64,000 nt of DNA from Metallyticus violacea. Lineage: Eukaryota; Arthropoda; Insecta; Mantodea; Metallyticidae. The notes beneath the pieces are model-generated. The model searched no databases. It saw only the letters and a program-made list of their open reading frames with translations, and had not been told where the DNA came from. Both the position numbers and the translations under genes were made by a program. Numbering within the stretch: the stretch's first letter is position 1; the number at the start of each line of letters is the position of its first letter. Positions 11,099-22,504 of the stretch are shown piece after piece. The DNA lies in contig CM060838.1 of the NCBI GenBank assembly GCA_030762175.1, forward strand, positions 22,252,001 through 22,316,000, written 5' to 3'.

Positions 11099-14000
11099 AA
11101 ATAAATAACGTTCATCAGAAATTTACCTAATGTTTCCTCTTCCTTACCGCCAGAAAGCCTAGCACGACAATCTCCCTTTGAGTGTGTAGATATTTTTCCG
11201 GCCATTCTTCCGTATCTTTATGTTCAATCTTAATTCCCCTCTTCACAGATGGGGCAAATTCTCCTTTCATATTAGCCATTATGTTAATCTTCCCCCATGC
11301 CCCTATCCTGAGCCAACCGGGACCCTGATTAGTGAGTTTGGTCTCTGTTTTGATGTGCTGCTCCATTCCCCATTCCGATTTTAGCCGCGATTTACATCCA
11401 ACTAAATTCTTTCTCTGCATTACGTTTTTACAGGAGTGAGATGGAGGCGGTACATATAAGATCATGTATTTCAGTACTTTATGAAGTTCTGTAGTAGTAT
11501 CCTATGTTTACTGTAATATTTTTAGTCTATTCATTCTTATTTTACACTTAAAATAGATAAGTATATCATTTGAACCTTTCTTGTATGAAAGTGAACAAAG
11601 TGAAATTGTAAAATGAAACACATTATTGACCAACGCTCTTTTTCTGTTTTATTTTTGGTACTGTGATATTGTGATAATTGTTAAGTGATTTTTGAATGAT
11701 CCTATCGCATATTTTAATACATAAATTCCACCAATTTCTGATCAGAGAACAGACATAGCTTTAAATAAATTGCGAAAAATCTAATGAAGCCCCGTATGGT
11801 ATGTAAAAACAAATACATATGCAACAGCAGGTACCAAATCCTCTGGGAAAGCGCGCAATGTTCTCTTGCAATATTCACATGGTGAGTGGAATTACAAATG
11901 GAGTGAACATCAAACGCCAAATAGTACCTTAATACTCATGCTGTTATTCAACAACTTTTCGACATAAACCGAATAGTTCTTAATATGCTGGTTTGTGCAG
12001 TGGGAGGCAAGCGGTGACTGCTAAAACAGTAATAACTGCGACAAATGTGACATCATCATCGGCTTGTAAAAATATAACATCACTTTTAATTAACTTTGCA
12101 GATGTGTATTGCATATTTGCACGATAATTGAGGAATACAAGCACCAACTAATAGCATCATGCAATGTTTCACTTCCAATGTTTTCTTTACATGCAGAGTT
12201 CATGCAAATACAGCACGTGACAAACTGAACCTATGCCTCTTTGTTCCATTCTCTCTGAGGGACAATGCCAGTCGAAGAATCGATAGCAGTTGTAATCAAC
12301 GTATAACTGCCGTGTTATTGCAAACACACTGGTACCTTGTACGTTGCAGACGCTCCTTCTACCGTCTAACCAAACAGTTTGTTGCTGCAGTTCGTTAGCA
12401 ATGAGAGTAAACAAAGCAGGAGATATATGACTGCAGGGAAGTCAAAGAGAATCTCTTTTTCTTATTGGAGGGCGTTTTCTTTGAGTCGCTAAGGACGACC
12501 TGGTTGAACACTGTTCAAGAAACAAAGAAAAACAAACAAGAGAACTAATCAAAGAAAGTTTAATCAAATTTATGCAAATATAATTAAGTAAATAATATAT
12601 ATGCACTGCAACTACTTTTAAGTTTCGCAATTTGTTATTAGATACCAGTGAAAAGATTTATAATACATTTACAATGTAACTGGCTTTTGTTTATCAGTTT
12701 TACTTAGAGGTTTTACTAAATTACTTGAAACTGAATTCTTATTATAACAAGTTCGCTAATTCCTCGACTATCTCGACTCTCCCGTATTCTCCATATAAGA
12801 AAATAAGGAAACAAAAGGTAAATTCTTCTATTTAAATTTAAAAACAAAAATATATAATAAAAATAAAAAAAAATAAAGTAACTTTGAACAATGTAGTCAA
12901 AATAACAAGAATTATAGAAGCAAAAGCACTTAAGTAGTAAAACAAATATCGCAATATTTCGAACCGATTTTTCTTCAAATGCAGATACATACATAATCTT
13001 GATAATCTGAGAGAAGACTGATAGCCTGGCAAGAGAAATGTTGCGAAGAGTTGAGTAGAACTGCCGAAGTAGTTCAAACTTTACCTTACAGACCGAAGCT
13101 CTATGGACTGCACGCCTCCTTTCACGGCAAAGCCAATTCCAGGTAGTGTGACTTCAATATCTGCAGGAGAATGATTACGACGATGGCATGATAGTTCAGA
13201 CGGTTTTCATTTTTAATCTTCACAGGGAAGGAGAAGAGGAAAGAAGACCGAGTGAAAAGTAAAGATAAGAAGAAGAGAGTGATAATCGATCACAAATATA
13301 TCATGAACACAACAACACCAACAACTACTCAACCATTCAACTAATGAAGAAGAAAGAAGACCAAGATGATTATTATAGTAAACTACATAAAACAAAATGA
13401 GATGAATGAAGCTGGAGGGGAGGGAAGATCAATGGGTTAGAAGGAGCCACGTGTAAGCAGCACAAGAAGAAGGAAATGGTGATAATTAAAAGTGGATAGT
13501 AAAAGTGTTTAAGTGTTTGCTGAGAGTATAAATTGAGTGATAAATAGTAATGAAACACCAGATAAGTTATATAAACAATGAAAGCAGTGAAAGAATAGTA
13601 AATTGAAGGGTAGCGAGTAAGGATTATATGTAAAAATAATATTAGTGGTGTAGCAGTGACAGAAACAGGAGTAAAAGCATACTTTAAGTGAATGCTCAAT
13701 ATATTAAGTGAAATAAGTTGGAAAAAGTAGAGTTCAAAGCATGTATTAATAATATAAGTTTAAGAACACATGAACATTAAAACCTAAAGAAAAACAATGA
13801 TTTAAATAAGAAATTAATATAGCATGTGGAACTAAAAGTAAAATAGGAATCAATTCTCTTAGGTAGCTAGGGTAAGGTTCATTTTAGTTCAATTCTTTAA
13901 TTATACCCTCCTAATGTTCCAATGTCTTTCAACAGTATTATGATATATAATCATTTAACATAAAAACATTAAAACTTATAAAATAACCATGTAATTTATT

Positions 14001-15744
14001 GATTTACAAACTCCAGATCTTCGAAACGATGAGGTAAAATTAATGAAATGTTAAGGCATGGTTCATGTAAAATGTTTCCAATGTTTCCAATTCTTGTATT
14101 AATTTCAAATTTTCCTTTTTAAAAACAATATTTACTTAATAGAGCATTTCTATTCTCATAGATTATAATCGTATTACACAGGATACAATATTGACTTAGG
14201 TATATTTTACAGACAATTGATATTTTGATACTTTAAGATCTACAGCTACAGTAGTTAATCAATTGTTAACTGTGGCCTATAGTCCTTTTTTAAATGACTT
14301 ATAATAGACATTCAGGTTCCCAGCATGTATCGTATATAATTATATTTATTTTAAAATTTTCTTTATTTATATTTTTAGTTACATTTATTTGTCCATTTTC
14401 AGTATAACCTCGTTCATAGATACCTAAAACAAAGAACGGGGGCTAAAAAGCATACAACTTAAAGGGAACGCTGCTAAACACGGAAGCTGGCAGAAAGAAA
14501 ACGAAGAACGTAAATGGGTCTTAAGCAAGAAAACAGCTTTAAGGAACAAGTTTGATAAATATCGCGAATTACACGACTAAAGGGGTTGAAAACGCCACCA
14601 GTTTTACTGTATGAAAGCCATTTATTTTACACGATTTCTGGGGTGCGTCTAAAGGCCGAGCGACTAGGCTCATGCCGGCAAATTACTCAAAGCTATTTTC
14701 TTTATTGCAACGTCGTTCTTCCCGTCTTGTGTACGCACAATACAGCAATGATTACGCTTACGTAGACATATGATCTGGATATGAGCAAACGAGATAATAC
14801 AAGATTGAAACTGTAATGGTATTTCTCAGATTTGACGTTGGTTGTAGAATGTTTCAGGCAAACAGTTCAAAATGAGATGAGGCAAGACTGTGAAGTAGAG
14901 AGAGCGAGAGAGAAAAGGGGAGGATTAGGGAAATGATCATATTTAAAGTATGCCACTCCAGAGAGCGAACACACAGGATTGCAGTATAGAACTTAATCTC
15001 AGAGATGCTGGACGGTTAAAAGAGAATAGGAGGATTAGTTCTTAAAGTTCCTATACAGGCTGTGGGAAGTAATTGGGATGTGACCAGTATACCTTAAAAA
15101 CCCAGAAAGGTATTCTTTATATTCGGAGTTAATCTAACATACATTTATTTATAGGAATTATTAGTAATCAATTGGTGCAGTCTGTTTATGCCCTTCTGAA
15201 GGTATGCTCGAATGTCAAAGTTGTGTCTAAATATATGCCTATAAGCATTTCATTATTGAAGATCAAAGGTACTGAGCAGCGAAAATTAAAATAAGTCCAG
15301 ACAGGATTGGGAGAAAGGAGCAAGGAATGGTAATAATAAACTATCAAACATGATATAGAGGCATACTGTAAAGTGAAAATATCATTTAGTTTAGGAAACA
15401 AATTCATAATCAGATGGGACAGAGAGATGTACACACACACACATATCATGAGTTCTTAAAATAGATCGAGTCTGTCTCGGATTAGATTGGGAGCATAGAA
15501 GGCGAATAGGTATTATTTTGTTTTTTGAGACAAGAAAAAATTGGAAGCACAATCTAACGGACTGCCCAGGTACCGAACAGTGAAGATTGACTGTGCTTGG
15601 AGCAAAGTTTGTTAGATATAACAGGGATAGGTTAGCATATTGGGGATCTGGTTGTACAAGAAGACAACTGGCCAAATCTTGGTTCTTTTCTTTGATAAGA
15701 GCGTGAAATAAGCACTTTGTTGGAGTAGAAGGGTCTGAGTCTGA
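11099..15744. other. Unassigned AT-rich stretch
   Basis: A 112-codon minus-strand frame (11,127-11,465) matches no family I recognise and is of chance length. The strand between 13,200 and 13,700 is purine-rich on +. A (CA)n tract of about 14 bases lies near 15,430. No RNA gene or repeat family is recognised. Confidence 0.5.
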
Positions 15745-15784
15745 ATGTGTGTGTGTGTGTGCGCGCGCGCGGGCGCGCGCGCAT
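15745..15784. repeat. (TG)n(CG)n alternating purine-pyrimidine tract
   Basis: About 40 bases of strictly alternating TG then CG steps, broken once by GGG. The CG part is striking in AT-rich DNA and is of the kind that favours left-handed (Z) DNA. Confidence 0.9.
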
Positions 15785-16035
15785 GTCTTTACCTAAGAAT
15801 TAGGCCACCCTCTACAAAATGTATGGTATATAGAAAGGTGTTATCATCAATGATTCAAGAAGATAATGCCAGTCAAAACGTTTTATCCTTAATTGGACTG
15901 CAGTACAAAGTACTAAAAATGCCTTTTACAGAGAGCGTATATGAAAGAACTATTACCACAATCAAGGATGGTACTTAATGTTTCCATAACGACGATTTCT
16001 ATACTCAAAGATAAAAACTATAATAAAGTTTATAC

Positions 16036-16111
16036 CATGAAATGTATAAATTCTCATTAAGTCTTATCTTTATCATGAAATGTATAAATTCTCATTAAGT
16101 CTTATCTTTAG
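16036..16111. repeat. Perfect 38-bp tandem duplication
   Basis: Two identical 38-base units, 16,036-16,073 and 16,074-16,111, each starting CATGAAATGTATAAATT. The identity suggests a recent duplication. Confidence 0.9.
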
Positions 16112-19100
16112 TCACTGGAAAGCAGTTATCCTTTATCGATGTCGAACTTAGAGGCCTTTAATCTCGCACGTTGTTTACATAAGTCCTTGAATAAATATAA
16201 TAAAATAATGGCGATGCAAACAAATTAAGAGTGTCCGCCCGCACTTGGTATTACACGATTTTCAATTTCGGACGAAAGAAATTTTGGAAGAAAGAAAAAA
16301 AAAAATCATACGGAGGTGGGAAGGCTTGCAGTGAAAAGTGGTGCCATGGAAAGGTTGGTTTTGATTTTGTTAGAACTGATTTCTCTTCACAACCACATTT
16401 ACCCACGGTGTCACAATAGAACACTCGGTCATTAATCCTGTTTTATGGTTAACTTCTGCTATTTCATTGCTTTCAGTATAAAACGCAATATTTTTATTTA
16501 ATATCGATGTCCGCAGTGTGAGTTCTCTAGAGAAATGTTCTATTTCGCTGAAACGCCACACTGCCCAGAGGTAGTTACTAAATCTCATTCGAGACCCTTA
16601 TGAAAGGATGATGAATTTGATATGCAGTCATACATATGAGAACAGGATTTTTATTATTTCCTAGCCATAAATTACTTTATCTGAGCACGCCAAACCCCTA
16701 GACTGCCTACGTAGACCATGGAAAATGAATAGTTTTTGCTTAAAGGTATCAAAACCGCTAAAGCTATCTGATAACCAAATTCTGATATGAGGACGAAAAT
16801 TTCAAATGAGATTTCGAACGAAGAGCTCATCCGTTAAGAATGTACGGGTAAGCAATACATTTAATGTTCAGAGGAGTGCCTTCCTATTATTTACGTTCTC
16901 TTGCTTTGTTATAACTAATATGAAACATTTCACTTGCCCAATGCATCGGTCCACAATCACATGTAAAAGCGGTGGGTACAGATTTGGGTCAAGTTGCTCG
17001 GGTCAGTGACGAGTAACTTGACATCTCCTACGGACTGCGAACTCATTTGTTTCATCAGTACTTCATTTAATTTATTGTTTCGAAGATACGTGGGTTATTA
17101 AATAATTATAAAAATATAAAAATGAAGAAAACGAAATGCCTAGTAGTTAAACCCATTAATATATAGTGTGGATGGAGTGTAGAAACCAGACCGACATCTC
17201 GAAGGAGACAATGAAAAAAGGTTATGAACAATTTTCATAGATGAAAAAATGAGAACATTTGACGATAGCACTTTCCTCTTGTAGCTAATGTGCAGATGAG
17301 TTAAAGAGGGGAGGTTTGCGGTGACCGCTGCCCCACAGTACCGTTTTGCTGCTCATTGAATATCGCAAAGCGGCCGCGGCTATGGTGTTCCAGAATGGTA
17401 TTAATATTGGTACTAGTATTTACTTCCTAAGACAGTTCTTTAGTGCATTTGCAATGACATTTTTAATGTTTAATGAAAGTACATGAAAATTAAGCACACA
17501 TTTCTTTGAACTTTGAATGAAAAAATGAAAATAAAAATGTTTTGCATTTAAACATTTATTTATACTACTTAGAGTCAACACCAATGACCAAGATACAATG
17601 ATTTTTAGTTGAACTATCAGTGAAAACAAATAATATATTCATGTTTATATAACTATTTAAAATGAAATAAAATCATAAGTGTTATTGAATAACTTTGAGA
17701 AATACAATAGAATATAATATTTATTAAAGTATTCAGTGGATTGTTTACATGTGTGAAAAGGTGCAAACTGTAACTTTATGTCGAACTCCAGTTTAAAACG
17801 CACGTGTTTAGTCTCCAGTCGCGCGCACTGCGTTATACCAAACAGATTAGGAGTGTATACAAGGTCAGGGAGAACGTTACTTTAAACTCCTCCAACACCG
17901 CATTGCCAGATATTGTCGCAACAAAGTACAAAACTGAAATGCTAAATTGTGGCCTAAGCTAAGAAGAAGCAAGATGCTGACAAGTTGTGTTCTGTCATAT
18001 CTTTCAATATATTTTGTCTTAATCGTACGGCTATTAAAAGTACTCAAATTTAAACACGTTTTCAAGATCTGAAACGTGATTTATTTTCTCGTTTGTCTCT
18101 ATATAAAGAACCATCTCGTTAACTAATGACATGCATACCTCTTTCATGGTACACGTTTAATGTGATGAAACTCTCCTGTGTGTAGATCTAGTATCTTGAT
18201 CCAGAGTGTAAGTTTTGTGTCTATATATAGCTAATACCCATACTTTTGTATATATGACGACTATCTTATGCTTGAAAAGTAACAAGTCAAGTTAAAATGA
18301 CCAATCCAGTAGCATTTATGTTTTATAGAAGTAAGATGCACAAAATGACATATTTTAATTGTTACCTCTTCTACACGACTGTAATTGCATATTTGCATAT
18401 GTGCTAACAAACAGAAGACACACGTTGTTAACGGCACGTCTATTAGTTTATAGTAAGGGGCGACGAATTTTTGCATATATCGTGTTTTATAGGTGCAAAT
18501 CACATGCTGCCATTGCATATGTGCATTTCAATTTTATTTGCAAACAAAAGACAAGATTTTATAGTGCATACATATGGATATTTTAGGAAATTAGCTCACA
18601 TGAAAACATAATTCCAATTTAAGAATCGGATAAATGAAATGGAGAAGAATCGAAGACGATGAAAAACATTCACGTATTTTTAATGTTATTGTGTAATCAT
18701 ATTGCCGATTGTTCCGCATCACTTGACAAAGCATTAAAAGAACTGAAAACCTAAGCAAAAAGTGACCTTATCGTCTGTTATATGCATTGCATAAGATTTT
18801 AGCAATTTTCATAAGATTTTTGTAACATGAATTGGAAAAAGATTTGTTTGACTTGTGTACGCTAAACTCAAATTTTGCTACGTGTCAACTAGGTACAATA
18901 ATGCAATTTTCTGCTTTCAGGAGCTTTTTGTTTTATTTTTGGTAACCATCATTGAGTAGAGTGCATTGCATTTTAGAAGAAAATTATTCCTTTTGAATTA
19001 GATTCTTTTTTCAACCACGCCTAAGAAAACTCTTCAGAAGTGGAACGGAGAACATGTTACTTTAACAATTGCGTTTTGGGAGGGTTGTCATTTATAAAAT

Positions 19101-19275
19101 GTGCAATAAAGCGTAGATAGATTTTTATATATAATTTAATTGTTAAATTACAATTTAATGTTATACAAAAGGGTTTAATTGCAACCTGTTTAAATCCATA
19201 ACATTTTCTCGTGATAATTGTGATGGTTTTAAAGAGAAACGTGAGGAACGAAATTCGTTATACCGGATTATCTCA
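16112..19275. other. Unassigned AT-rich stretch
   Basis: No gene, RNA or known repeat is recognised. A GCGGCCGC octamer near 17,370 is unusual for the composition but has no visible context. Short open frames look like chance. Confidence 0.5.
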
Positions 19276-19510
19276 CCGCCAAGGCTGGCCGAGGTCGTTA
19301 AGGCGCGGACTCGTGAGCGGAAGCTCTGGGATTCGAATCCCACCAGAACCGTTCTTCCTGACTGGATTTTTTTCCAGGTTTTCCTTAGTCCTCATTAATG
19401 ACAAATGCCGGAGAGGTACCCTAAACTTGGGTCTGGAACGTTTCCTTCTTTAAAAAACCCTTTCCCAATATATCATATTATCTCATGTATCATCAGTGCC
19501 CACCGCCTGT
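19276..19510 (+). mobile_element. SINE-B copy 1, 3'-clipped, half of an inverted pair
   Basis: SINE-B has a Leu/Ser-tRNA-like head: GGCCGAGGTCGTTAAGGC (A-box region) and a B box GGATTCGAATCCC. A unique body follows (CCAGGTTTTCCTTAGTCCTC, ATGCCGGAGAGGTACCCTAA, TTTCCCAATATATCAT, CTCATGTATCATCAGTG). The family normally ends GCCTCAGTAGTAAAAACGGG then GCGTTAAACACTA and an A tail. Here the copy stops at CCACCGCCTG and is fused to an opposite-strand copy. Confidence 0.9.
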
Positions 19511-19572
19511 TTACTACTGAGGCACCACAGGCGACGGCACTAATGAAACATGAAATAAAATAATGAATTGGA

Positions 19573-19604
<32 letters not shown>

Positions 19605-19785
19605 GTAAAGAAAGGAAACATTGCAGATCTTAGTTTAGGGTACCTCCTCGGTATTTTCCATTTATGAAGATTGAGGAAAACCTGAAAAAAAGCCTCAGTC
19701 AAAATGGACGGCCCTGGCAGGAATGGAGCTCAAACCTCCAGCTTGCGAGTTCACGCCATAACGACCTCGGCCACCCGTGGCCGTC
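19511..19785 (-). mobile_element. SINE-B copy 2, tail-to-tail with copy 1
   Basis: Antisense SINE-B beginning at TTTACTACTGAGGCACC and ending in the tRNA-like head (AACGACCTCGGCCACCCGTG). It lacks the last 20 or so bases of the family 3' end at the junction. A 27-T run at 19,578-19,604 marks a poly-A expansion inside the body. The head is diverged: the B box reads as GAGCTCAAACC on the + strand. Confidence 0.9.
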
Positions 19786-22159
19786 CCTCTAGTGATAATG
19801 AAAGAAGGTTTTCGTCTGTTGACTTTTCTGTTGTGGATAATAGAAAGTTTATTACTTGAGAATTAAAAAAAATGCTGTAGCTTATTATAAGTCTTGCAGA
19901 AACAAATAAATATATTCAATATTCTTATGTATAACATAAAAATGTTACTTTAAAATACTTATAGTTTATGGTTATTAAATGGATCTCAGTTTTAATATAA
20001 GTTAACAAGCTTTGAAGGATTTGGGTTTTTTGATATATTAATTAAGCATGTAATTCACAAAATTAAGTTTCCTTAACATATTTTTTTAATTTAACAGCGT
20101 ATATTTTGCATACAGCCTGGTTTTTAAGTGCATAAATTCTGAAAACAGCTCAATCAAGGAAAACTGCAAGGAAAAAAGTATCGAAAATGTAAACACAAGT
20201 ACAAAAGCGTCATTTTAACACGCATCAATGCTGAGAAATCTTATAAATGTTGTTTGAATTTTCTTCTTTCTTTTATAAAGAAAAGTGTAATTCAGGATCT
20301 CCCACATCAGTCAATGCTTACTAATCTTATCTCAAAGTTAGCAAACATCCCAAAATAAACAGCACGTGTAACCGTGTATTACGTTTGCTCCTTTAACGTG
20401 AATATTAGCACTACTTCTCAAACGTGATGGTGGTCATTCCTGATGATAGGCAAGGCGGCGTCATCCGCCTAAAACACGAAGTTAAATTCAGAGACAAGAA
20501 TGTGAATTTATGGCGTATATAGATAGGGTTCTGAATAACGCTCCTTGTCGGTTATTTGTCATTAAGTTTGGAGTTCAGACATGAAGTTAAGAAGTTGCAC
20601 TGAACAATTGATACTTTAGATTTTATTATATTGCATTTTTATTAACATGCAATGTAGTAGAATGAGTTAAATGCAAAAATTACTTAACATTTCACACAAA
20701 AATAAATAAAATATAACTCTAATCTTTCCTTATTAGTGTACAAAGTAGAATCAAGGAAAAGTTTTTACAAAACCCTAAATAGTAATGCCATTACAATAAA
20801 ATGATAACGAACACATATATTTTTAACGTTTTAAATAATTACAATAGGTCTAATGAATAACAGTGTGTATGGTTTATTTATATTAGCACAGGGCATTTAC
20901 AGCAGACTCACGGGGTCAATTCTTTCAGTATTTATAATTCAGTTATAACAATTATTAAAATTTGGAAACTAATAGCAATAAGTTATTGAACTTTTCCATA
21001 AAGAAACTATATTTATTAATCGACAGGTATTTTAACAAAGGAAACACAACTTCTCACAGAAACTAACTCATGCATCATATCCGAATAAACACAAAATTAA
21101 CACATTGCTGGTCACAAAATTGCAACACGCTGTATGTATTCACAATAGCTATGTGGAAATGATGTGTGTTTTCTCTTTAGGTTGTTTAACGGGGTCATTA
21201 GGATCCTTTATGTCTGTGTGTTCGTATTACCTCGATCCACTGATCATATTCGTTTTGCTATGGACGGATTTCGTTCAATGCGAGCGCCTATTTCTCGGAA
21301 TACTATCGCAAACTCTTGGTATGCTGCAATTCTCCGTTGAAAAAAGTCAACACCTGATGGTATTGCGATAATAAAATGTGGTTGAGTTATCTCACTTCTT
21401 ACGGGCCAAGCAATTTTAATGGTCAGCAGTGCATATGAACTGCCTAGCAGAAGAAAATAAGCAATAAACAGAGACGTGCAAATAGAAGAGAAGACAGGAA
21501 TAAGGAAAATGTAAGAATACAAAGAGCCCGCTCGCGAGTTATATCCTAAACTTCCTAACTTCTGCCTACTTCGTGGTTGTGGCGCAAATAAATTATCTAA
21601 AACTAATCCATCAATATTTCTGGCAATCGTTAAATGAAAGGACTTAGGGATCAAACATAAAGCAACGCATATTCGTGAGTCAATATAGACTTACAATTTA
21701 TTACAATTATCGATATTTACATCATAATTATGATTTACGTAGTGGCTTTGCTATGGGTTCCCTGTGCCGCTAAGGCGATGTTTCTCCTTGTTCCTCTCAT
21801 CTCTCCTAAATGACGTCACGCTAACCTGTACCAGAAGTACGGTTGTTCTTTACTTTGCAACGCACTATGTGCTTCCTCTCTACTCCCCTCTCTTCCCTCA
21901 TTCACGTTTGTTAGTCAAGCTGTGTTCCCACACCACTGTCTGTGTCTAGACAATGCGCTGTAATAATGCATTCACAATATTCCAAAATATTGCCAATACT
22001 TCATTTCTACCTACATCATACAAAAGTGATAAAAGCAAAGAGAAAGGAGGGAGAGGAGAGAGAGAAGTACGCAATGTGCAGAGTAACATTGAAATTTAAA
22101 AATTAACAATTAAATATGTACAAGTTATCCATGTTATTGAGATAGCCTGGTAGAAAACA
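19786..22159. other. Unassigned AT-rich stretch
   Basis: No repeat family is recognised. A 136-codon minus-strand frame at 21,244-21,654 has a hydrophobic stretch but no family resemblance, and its length is compatible with chance. A TGACGTCA octamer (CRE-like) lies near 21,812 in a C/T-rich patch without other promoter evidence. Confidence 0.45.
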
Positions 22160-22504
22160 CAGGACAATTAAAAAGTATGGAACCATAGGGCTTTACACAT
22201 AAATCAATGAATAATACCACCACAATTATTTATGAAACGAAAGTAAATATCAATTTGGCCCTAGAATGTATATTTCCACCACAAAGTTACTTCTTTTAAC
22301 ATGGAACAATGTCCATTGAACCCATAGAGATATTAGTTTACGATGTAATGTCATATATAGAGATGGGACTTTCATACCCTTTATTCCCATGATTATTAGG
22401 CCAAAAGAAATAAATTCCCACAGTTGTTCGTTTATTTGCATTTTGCCTACAGTTTTAGAGAAATTGTCAAGTCGTCTATGGTTCCAAACTTTAAAGCCAT
22501 CCTG
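22160..22504. mobile_element. MITE-like element with 29-bp inverted ends
   Basis: Left arm 22,160-22,188 begins CAGGACAATT and ends TATGGAACCATAG. The reverse complement of 22,476-22,504 begins CAGGATGGCT and ends TTTGGAACCATAG. The two agree at 22 of 29 positions. The element is about 345 bp with no transposase. CAGGAT/GGAACC-type ends occur in Tc1/mariner-related non-autonomous elements, but that assignment is inference. A TA follows the right end at 22,505-22,506; the left flank is not a TA, so the duplication is eroded or the edge is slightly off. Confidence 0.65.

Noticed and set aside
11127..11465. 112-codon minus-strand frame
   Set aside because: No recognisable domain, no splice or promoter support, chance length.
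19161..19453. Frames with PRSLRRGLVSG-like words, also at 50,667, 51,384 and 63,136
   Set aside because: Translation of the SINE-B head; no coding role.
21244..21654. 136-codon minus-strand frame with a hydrophobic segment
   Set aside because: No family resemblance, and a frame of this length is expected by chance in 64 kb of six frames.
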